Source of the DNA: Streptomyces sp. AC1-42W
GTDB lineage: Bacteria > Actinomycetota > Actinomycetes > Streptomycetales > Streptomycetaceae
Assembly (NCBI RefSeq): GCF_003248355.1
Contig: NZ_QKWY01000002.1
Coordinates: 124,001 to 188,000 of the forward strand
DNA: 64,000 bases
Direction of reading: 5' to 3'
The notes beneath the pieces were generated by a model. The model searched no databases. It was not told the DNA's origin and saw only the letters and a program-made list of their open reading frames with translations. Both the position numbers and the translations under genes were made by a program. How positions within the stretch are numbered: position 1 is the first letter of the stretch; every line of letters begins with the position of its first letter. Of the stretch, positions 58,871-64,000 are shown piece after piece.

Positions 58871-59498
58871 GGTTGACCGCGTCCAGCCGTGAAGTGGCGC
58901 CGAGCTTGTCGAAGATGTTCCGCAGATGGCGCTTGACCGTGCCCTCGGTGATCCCCAGCCGGCTGCCGATCTGCCGGTTGCTCATGCTCTGGGCGACGAG
59001 CTCCATCAGCTCCCGCTCGCGCAGGGTCAGCGTGTCGGCGGGCGCGGGTCCCCGCTCGGGGCCCGCGCCGCTCGCCTTGCGCGACAGGAACATCGTCGTG
59101 CCGCCGGCCATGGCGCTGCGGATCGCGGAGACCAGGACCTCCCGGTCGACCTCCTTGTGGAGGTAGCCCACGGCCCCGGCGGACAGCAGCGAGTCGATGA
59201 GCTGGCGGTCGTCGTGCATCGTCAGGATGACGACCCGTGCCTCGGGCGCCGCCTGGCGGATGCCCCGCAGGTTGGCGAGCGGGCCGGGGCCCGGCATCTC
59301 CACGTCGAGCAGGACGAGGTCCGGCCGGTGCAGGCCGGCCAGCCGCACCCCGCTCGGCCCGTCGTCGGCCTGCGCGACGACCGTCAATCCGTCGTACATC
59401 TCCAGGAGTTCGCACAGTGCTTCGCGCAGCAGCCGGTGGTCGTCCACGGCCAGGACCCGGATGTCGCCGGATTCGGCCGGTCCCCCGCTCATCGGCAT
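58845..59498 (-). CDS. NarL/LuxR-family response regulator
   Basis: A 217-residue regulator, ATG 59498 (GGA six bases upstream) or 59492. The receiver has RVLAVDDHRLLREALCELL, DLVLLDVEMPG (phospho-Asp), VVILTMHDD and GYLHKEV. The LuxR-type helix-turn-helix is LTLRERELMELVAQSMSNRQIGSRLGITEGTVKRHLRNIFDKLGA. It overlaps the end of its kinase gene and is the likely sensor-linked regulator of the cluster. Confidence 0.9.
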   Translation of the reverse strand: MPMSGGPAESGDIRVLAVDDHRLLREALCELLEMYDGLTVVAQADDGPSGVRLAGLHRPDLVLLDVEMPGPGPLANLRGIRQAAPEARVVILTMHDDRQLIDSLLSAGAVGYLHKEVDREVLVSAIRSAMAGGTTMFLSRKASGAGPERGPAPADTLTLRERELMELVAQSMSNRQIGSRLGITEGTVKRHLRNIFDKLGATSRLDAVNRTFPSRRY

Positions 59499-60571
59499 GC
59501 CGTTCCGGCGCCGTCCAGCGGGATGCGGAGCTGGACCCGGGTTCCCTGGCCGGGTTCGCTCAGCACGTCCAGCGTCCCGCCGACGGCGCTCACCCGCTGC
59601 CGCATGGCCGTCAGGCCGGTGCCGTCGCCTTCGCGCGGTGGGTCGGGCAGCCCGACCCCGTCGTCCGTGACGCTGGCGTGCGCGGCGTCGGGGAAGACCT
59701 TGACGAGGACGTCGATCCGGCGGGCCCTGGCATGCGCGAAGGCGTTGCGCAGTGCTTCGCGGACCACGAGGAACAGCTCCTGGCGGGTCTGTTCGGGCAG
59801 CCAGGACTCGTCGCCGTCGATCCGGGAGAACACCTCGGCCGGCCGGTCGGACGCGGCGGCGCTGTAGGCGTCGATCTCCTCCTTCAGGCCGTCGTGCAGC
59901 TCGTTGACGCGCAGCCCGCTGACCATGGTGCGGGTGAAGCTGAACACGTCGCGCAGGGCCTGCCGGGCGTCCTGGAGCCGGTCGCGCGGGGATTCGATGC
60001 CCTTGGCCTGCTCCATGCTGTACAGGTCGAGGCAGCGCAGGGCCAGGCCGATGCTGCTGCCGATGTGGTCGTGCAGATCGTGGGCGAGCTGGTGGCGGCG
60101 GGCGGTGCTGGCCTTGCCGACGTCGCGCAGGGGGACCGATTCGTAGCCGATAGCGGCGGCGCTGACCCGTGCGAAGATCCCCTCGTGCAGGGTCCGTACG
60201 GCGGTCAGGAAGCGTGAGAGCGCGACCTCGGGCGGGAGTTGGGCGGCGGCCTCGGTCATCGTCTCCACCGCCACGTCGAACAGCACCCGCGCTGCGTGCA
60301 CCGAGTCGATCGGGGAGACCTTCTCGAAGGAGCGCTGCACCCCGAGGGCCATCGAGGTGAGTTCGGCCCCTTCGGCGACCTGGACCGGGGTGCCGTGCAG
60401 GGTGGCGACGCACTCGCCGAGTATCTGCCGGGCCTGCCTCTCGCAGGAGACCCAGAGCTCCGGCCGCAGCACCAGCGGGTTGGTGGTCTCGCGCAGTTCG
60501 TCGGCGTAGCGGGCGATGGCGGACTCGATCAGGCTGGACCGTTCGGTTGCCGGGTCGGCTGAGAGTTCCAC
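59489..60571 (-). CDS. NarX-type (HisKA_3) sensor histidine kinase, soluble
   Basis: A 360-residue kinase from GTG 60571, after GAGGGGGCGC. No membrane helices are seen. The first about 160 residues are a helical sensor domain. The phospho-acceptor motif is HQLAHDLHDHIGSSIGLAL, with the ATPase N box VVREALRNAFAHARA, G1 VTDDGVGLP and G2 GDGTGLTAMRQRV. It is a cytoplasmic DesK/NarX-like kinase paired with the NarL-type regulator, and probably senses an internal cue. Confidence 0.88.
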   Translation of the reverse strand: MELSADPATERSSLIESAIARYADELRETTNPLVLRPELWVSCERQARQILGECVATLHGTPVQVAEGAELTSMALGVQRSFEKVSPIDSVHAARVLFDVAVETMTEAAAQLPPEVALSRFLTAVRTLHEGIFARVSAAAIGYESVPLRDVGKASTARRHQLAHDLHDHIGSSIGLALRCLDLYSMEQAKGIESPRDRLQDARQALRDVFSFTRTMVSGLRVNELHDGLKEEIDAYSAAASDRPAEVFSRIDGDESWLPEQTRQELFLVVREALRNAFAHARARRIDVLVKVFPDAAHASVTDDGVGLPDPPREGDGTGLTAMRQRVSAVGGTLDVLSEPGQGTRVQLRIPLDGAGTACR

Positions 60572-60939
60572 GGTGCGCCCCCTCGATATGGGGAGTCGCC
60601 TGGTCGTGGACGGTCCGACTCCCCCACGATCACCCGCCCGGCCGGGATCATACTAAGTCCGACCGGCGAATGGGGGGTGGGTGAAGGAGCGGGGCTGGGT
60701 GCGTGCGGCTGCAAGGCGGAGGATTGAGGCGATGGGGCCTCTCCCTGCTCGAACGAAGTTGAGAGCTTGGGGAAGGAGCCATGGTGATTGACGACAACGC
60801 CGGAGGGGGCCCCTCCCTGGTCGAGCGAAGCCGAGAGCTTGGGGGAGTGCGTGCCCGGGCCCGCGACGCCGCCCCCCATTCGCCGGTCGGGCCAAGAGCC
60901 TCTTGCCCGAAGGCGAGTGCGAGACGGGGATCGTGGGGC
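60572..60939. other. 368-bp gap without genes; holds a MITE-like element
   Basis: Between the kinase start and the end of the prenyltransferase gene no reading frame has coding character. Most of it is the palindromic element at 60659-60890. The 87 bases left of that element (60572-60658) are the kinase promoter region. Confidence 0.7.
60659..60890 (+). mobile_element. MITE-like palindromic element, copy C
   Basis: A 232-bp element with perfect 19-bp terminal inverted repeats, CCGACCGGCGAATGGGGGG at 60659-60677 and its complement at 60872-60890. Inside is a direct repeat of about 36 bp, each with a GAACGAAGTTGAGAGCTTGG-type sequence (about 60738-60773 and 60809-60846). It shares the core at 60775-60806 (GGAGCCATGGTGATTGACGA onward) with copies A and B, but its ends differ, so it is a related subfamily. 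No coding capacity. Confidence 0.8.
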
Positions 60940-61926
60940 TCAGACGAGCAGGAGTGCGGCGAGCGCGGCGAGGTGGACGGCGTACTGGGTGGCCATCCAG
61001 CTCCGGTACGGAGCCCGGTGCTCACGGTCCGTGATCCGGCCGTCGCGGGCCCGGGGCGGCAGGCAGCGTCCCGCCACGCACAGGGCGCCGACCGCGAAGA
61101 CGACGGCCGCCGCGTCGAGCGGCACCTCGTGCACCCACAGGGCGCCGGCGGTGAGGGCCAGCGTCAGCGTGCCGCTGGCGACCGCGCAGAAGCGCCGGGC
61201 GCTGTGCTCGCCGCGTACGACGGCCAGGGTGCGCCGGCCCGCCAGGGCGTCGCCGCGGGTGCTGCCCAGGTCCTTGGCGACGGCCGCGATCAGCCCCACG
61301 CCGAGCGAGAGCACCGCGGCGAAGACGGCCGACTCGGCGTTGAGCGCGCTGCCGGAGGAGGCGACCCCGGCGAGGTAGGTGGTCCCCGCGGCGGCGCAGG
61401 TGACCGCCGACGCCGACCAGGAACGGCACTTGGCGGCGACCCACGGCGCGGAGTACACGTACCCGAGGACGAGGAAGACGGCGGCGGCCTCGGCCACCTT
61501 CCAGCCCGCCGCGCAGCCGAGCAGCAGCCCGGCCAGCGCGCTCGCCACCACGGCCCGGCGGGCCGCGTCCTCGGTCAGCCGGCCGCTGGCCAGCGGCCGC
61601 TGGGACCGGTTGGCCCGGTCCTCGCGCAGGTCACTCACCCCGTTGAAGACGTAGACGCTGACCGTCACCGCCCACCAGGCCGCCGCACCGCACAGCAGAT
61701 GCGGGGCGTCGGGGCGCTGGTGCGCGGCGGACGCCGTCAGCAGCGCCCCCGTGACGAACCGCAGGACGAACATCACCTGGACCAGCGGGCGTGCCTCCCG
61801 CAGGCACAGCCGCACGGTGCGGGTGGCCGAAAGCAGTGCGGACCCCGAGAGGTCGAACGCACCGGACGCGGAGGCGGAGGAGGAGGTGGGCGAGGGCGAG
61901 AGGCGAGGCGTAAGGGCCTGAGTCAT
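60940..61926 (-). CDS. UbiA-family prenyltransferase
   Basis: A 328-residue polytopic protein from ATG 61926. After a Ser/Ala-rich leader of about 35 residues come about eight hydrophobic segments. The prenyl-diphosphate site is YVFNGVSDLREDRANRSQRP (NxxxDxxxD) and the second Asp motif is AKDLGSTRGDALAGRRTL. UbiA enzymes join a prenyl chain to an aromatic or other acceptor in the membrane. It is divergent from the SARP gene, so both likely respond to the same region. Acceptor unknown. Confidence 0.85.
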   Translation of the reverse strand: MTQALTPRLSPSPTSSSASASGAFDLSGSALLSATRTVRLCLREARPLVQVMFVLRFVTGALLTASAAHQRPDAPHLLCGAAAWWAVTVSVYVFNGVSDLREDRANRSQRPLASGRLTEDAARRAVVASALAGLLLGCAAGWKVAEAAAVFLVLGYVYSAPWVAAKCRSWSASAVTCAAAGTTYLAGVASSGSALNAESAVFAAVLSLGVGLIAAVAKDLGSTRGDALAGRRTLAVVRGEHSARRFCAVASGTLTLALTAGALWVHEVPLDAAAVVFAVGALCVAGRCLPPRARDGRITDREHRAPYRSWMATQYAVHLAALAALLLV

Positions 61927-62088
61927 GGGTGGAACCTAAGGCGGGAACTCGACGTTCCGACGTGTGTCTTTTGAGGTAGGCCATGTGCCTTGGGAAGTAC
62001 TCGCGTTGAATACGAAGGCCCCGCGCGCCTAGCGTCACCAGTGTCGCGATCACGCTGCATGATGCGGAACGTCAGGGGGGAGCGGAAG
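61927..62088. promoter_or_regulatory. Divergent promoter region of UbiA and SARP genes
   Basis: A 162-bp spacer between two opposed start codons. Repeated GACGT-type half-sites occur (CTCGACGTTCCGACGTG near 61947), which might serve as direct repeats for a SARP, but spacing is not clear enough to define a site. The SARP start is preceded by CAGGGGGGAGCGGAAG. Confidence 0.4.
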
Positions 62089-63891
62089 ATGGATTTCCTG
62101 GTTCTGGGACCGGTGGAGGTACGCGAGTCGGGAGAGCCGGTCCGGCTCCGCGGAATGCGTCGCCGCCGGCTGCTTGCCGTTCTGCTGCTGAACGCGGGGC
62201 ACGCGGTGTCCATGGACGTCCTGGTGGACGAGCTGTGGCAGGACCCGCCCGCCTCCGCCCGCCACCAGGTGCACAACGCCATCCGCGACCTGCGCGCCGC
62301 CCTGGCCGGCTCCGCGGGCGCCGGACTCGTCACGGTGGACATCGGCTACCGGCTGGACGTACCCGCCGGGGCGGTGGACGCCCACCGCTTCACCGAAGGG
62401 GTACGGGCCGCCCGCGCCGCCCGCCGGGAGGGCCGCGACACCGAGGCGATGCGGCTGCTCCAGGCGGCGGTCGACCTGTGGCGGGGCGACGCCTTCGCCG
62501 ACATCGACTGCCCCGCGGTGCGGGCGGCCGCGGCCGGGCTCGACGAGCAGCGGCTCACGGCCGTCGAGGAGCTGATGGAGCTGCGCCTCGCGGCCGGCGA
62601 GACCGGCTCCCTGGTCGCCGAACTGTCCGCGCTCACCGCCGGGCACCCGCTGCGCGACGCCCTGCGCGGCAGCCTGATGCTCGCCCTGTACCGCAGCGGC
62701 CGGCAGGCGGACGCGCTCGCCGTCTACGACGAGGGGCGGCGGCTGCTGGCGGACGAACTGGGCCTGGAACCGGGACCGCGGCTGCGCCATCTGCACACCG
62801 AGATCCTCGCGGACGCCCCCCGGGTGCAGCGCCGCGCCGCCGCGCCCGCCCGGCCCGCCGCGGCCCGGCCCGCCCAGGACAACTACCTGCCGCGCGACCT
62901 GCCCGACTTCACCGGCCGCGCCGCCGAACTGGCCAGGCTCGACCGGGCCGTCGACGACCTGAGCGACGGGTTCCCGCGTACGGTCGTGATCGACGGCATG
63001 GGCGGCATCGGCAAGACGGCCCTCGCCGTCCACTTCGCCCACCGCCGCACCTCGGACCACCCGGACGGCCAGTTCTACGTGGACCTGCACGGCTTCAGCA
63101 CCGGGCGCGCCCCGCTGACCCCCGAGGAGGCGCTCGGCGTGCTGCTGCGCTCGGACGGAGCCGCGCCCGGCAGCCTCCCGGCCGGCCTGGCCGAGCGCAG
63201 CGCCATCTGGCGCTCCCGGCTCGCGGGCCGCAGCGCCCTGCTCGTCCTGGACAACGCGGCCGACGCCGCCCAGGTGGCCCCGCTGCTGCCCGGCACGGGC
63301 GACACGCTCACCCTGGTCACCACCCGCCGCAAGCTGACCGCGACGGACGGCGCCCTCTCCCTGCCGCTGGGCGCGCTGGCCCCGGCGGAGGCGGAGACCC
63401 TGTTCCGCCGCATCGCGGGCGAGGCATGCGCCGGCGCGTCGCTGAACCGGACGGTCGCCCTGTGCGGGCACCACCCGCTGGCCCTGCGCATCGCGGCGAC
63501 CCGGCTGCGCGACCGCCCCTCGTGGAAGGTGCCGGACGTGACGGCCCGCCTGTGCACGAGCGGCGGCCGCGCCGCGTTCCTGCGCACCGCGGACCGCGAC
63601 CTGATGTCCGTCCTGGCCCTCTCCTACGCCCACCTCCCCCGCGAGGCCCTGGAGTTCACCCGGGCCCTGGCCCTCCACCCGGCCCCCGTCCACGACATTC
63701 CGCAGACCTGCGCCGCGACGGGCCTGGCCCCGGCGGCCGTGGAATGCCTCTTCGACACCCTGCTGGACCACAACCTGGCCGACGAACCCGACCCGGCCCA
63801 CCTGGCGATCCCCCAACTCCTCCAGGACTGCGCCCACACCCTCCCCCTCCCGACCCCGGACACGACCCCCCGCCTGTCGGCGGTGGCGTGA
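62089..63891 (+). CDS. SARP-family regulator with NB-ARC-type ATPase domain
   Basis: A 600-residue AfsR/DnrI/RedD-type activator from ATG 62089. The OmpR-like winged helix spans about 1-90 (FLVLGPVEVRESGEPVRLRGMRRRRLLAVLLLNAG...DVLVDELW). The bacterial activation domain follows (VDAHRFTEGVRAARAA...LYRSGRQADALAVYDEGRRLLADELGLEPGPRLRHLH). After an Ala/Pro linker is an NTPase with P-loop IDGMGGIGKTALAV, Walker B LLVLDNAAD and GHHPLALRI. Such regulators switch on biosynthetic clusters. It reads away from UbiA and lies at the cluster edge. Confidence 0.9.
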   Translation: MDFLVLGPVEVRESGEPVRLRGMRRRRLLAVLLLNAGHAVSMDVLVDELWQDPPASARHQVHNAIRDLRAALAGSAGAGLVTVDIGYRLDVPAGAVDAHRFTEGVRAARAARREGRDTEAMRLLQAAVDLWRGDAFADIDCPAVRAAAAGLDEQRLTAVEELMELRLAAGETGSLVAELSALTAGHPLRDALRGSLMLALYRSGRQADALAVYDEGRRLLADELGLEPGPRLRHLHTEILADAPRVQRRAAAPARPAAARPAQDNYLPRDLPDFTGRAAELARLDRAVDDLSDGFPRTVVIDGMGGIGKTALAVHFAHRRTSDHPDGQFYVDLHGFSTGRAPLTPEEALGVLLRSDGAAPGSLPAGLAERSAIWRSRLAGRSALLVLDNAADAAQVAPLLPGTGDTLTLVTTRRKLTATDGALSLPLGALAPAEAETLFRRIAGEACAGASLNRTVALCGHHPLALRIAATRLRDRPSWKVPDVTARLCTSGGRAAFLRTADRDLMSVLALSYAHLPREALEFTRALALHPAPVHDIPQTCAATGLAPAAVECLFDTLLDHNLADEPDPAHLAIPQLLQDCAHTLPLPTPDTTPRLSAVA

Positions 63892-63898
63892 GCGCCCG

Positions 63899-64000
63899 TC
63901 ATTCCGGCGTCCCCTGCGCGTAGTCCCCGGTCAGGCGGTTCAGGGCCGCCGCTGTGAGGGCCGTGATCGCGGTGGGGAGGGCTGTGCGGATGGCGGGGGC
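63899..64000 (-). CDS. C-terminal fragment of an unidentified protein (cut by window edge)
   Basis: On the minus strand 33 codons run from the window end to TGA 63899-63901 without a stop: APAIRTALPTAITALTAAAL then NRLTGDYAQGTPE. Third positions are G/C rich. The helical Ala/Leu/Thr tail is not diagnostic. It converges on the SARP gene with only 7 bases between stops. Confidence 0.55.
   Translation of the reverse strand, partial: APAIRTALPTAITALTAAALNRLTGDYAQGTPE

Noticed and set aside
60781..61974. Plus-strand frame over the MITE-like element and the ubiA-like gene
   Set aside because: It runs antisense to a clear UbiA protein and its sequence is compositionally typical of a shadow frame.

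Overview
The window is high-GC actinobacterial DNA, almost certainly from a Streptomyces chromosome. Coding regions have G/C-rich third positions, GTG starts are common, and genes overlap as ATGA/GTGA. Typical families are present: XRE/DUF397 pairs, SigB-family sigma factors and a SARP regulator. From memory, the order two-component system, SigB-type sigma pair, tadA, upp resembles the Streptomyces coelicolor SCO4020-SCO4041 neighbourhood; I could not align it. No rRNA, CRISPR array, transposase or integrase was seen.

Layout. (1) 1-3466: end of an unknown gene, an amidohydrolase, and an OmpR-type response regulator/kinase pair. (2) 3466-8280: an accessory island bounded by an identical 77-bp direct repeat. 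It holds a DUF397/XRE pair, two small genes, a porphobilinogen-synthase (HemB) homologue that has lost both Schiff-base lysines but kept the zinc cysteines, and two divergently transcribed hydroxymethylbilane-synthase (HemC) homologues. A decayed stretch and an ABC export pair follow, up to a second repeat at 11647. (3) 11.7-25.2 kb: methyltransferase, two membrane glycosyltransferases, an exported phosphatase/nuclease-fold protein, an MFS/TetR pair with a perfect operator, a dehydrogenase, and a YceI / MFS-with-tail / MarR group. (4) 25.3-36.2 kb: conserved-looking core with two SigB-family sigma factors, a DUF371-type protein, two RNA methyltransferases (one KamB/NpmA-like), tRNA-Ser(CGA), tadA, upp and a HhH-GPD glycosylase.

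(5) 36.4-63.9 kb: a biosynthetic gene cluster whose product I do not recognise. It combines highly reducing type II polyketide functions with tRNA- and diaminopropionate-linked functions. The polyketide side has a malonyltransferase, acyl ligase, two ACPs, ketoreductase, FabZ-type dehydratase, a ketosynthase fused to a cysteine-less partner, and a phosphopantetheinyl transferase. The other side has a seryl-tRNA synthetase, a stand-alone LanB-type aminoacyl-tRNA-dependent domain, SbnA/SbnB-type 2,3-diaminopropionate synthesis, a PLP aminotransferase, a GNAT with a large unknown domain, a GcvT-like protein and a condensation-type acyltransferase. Export (ABC, MFS), a NarL-type two-component system, a UbiA prenyltransferase and a SARP complete it. 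A plausible product is an unsaturated acyl chain amidated to an amino acid such as diaminopropionate or serine; this is inference.

Three MITE-like palindromic elements (43658-43819, 47142-47305, 60659-60890) lie in the cluster. The first sits in frame inside the 5' end of the LanB-like gene and carries its own ribosome-binding site and ATG.
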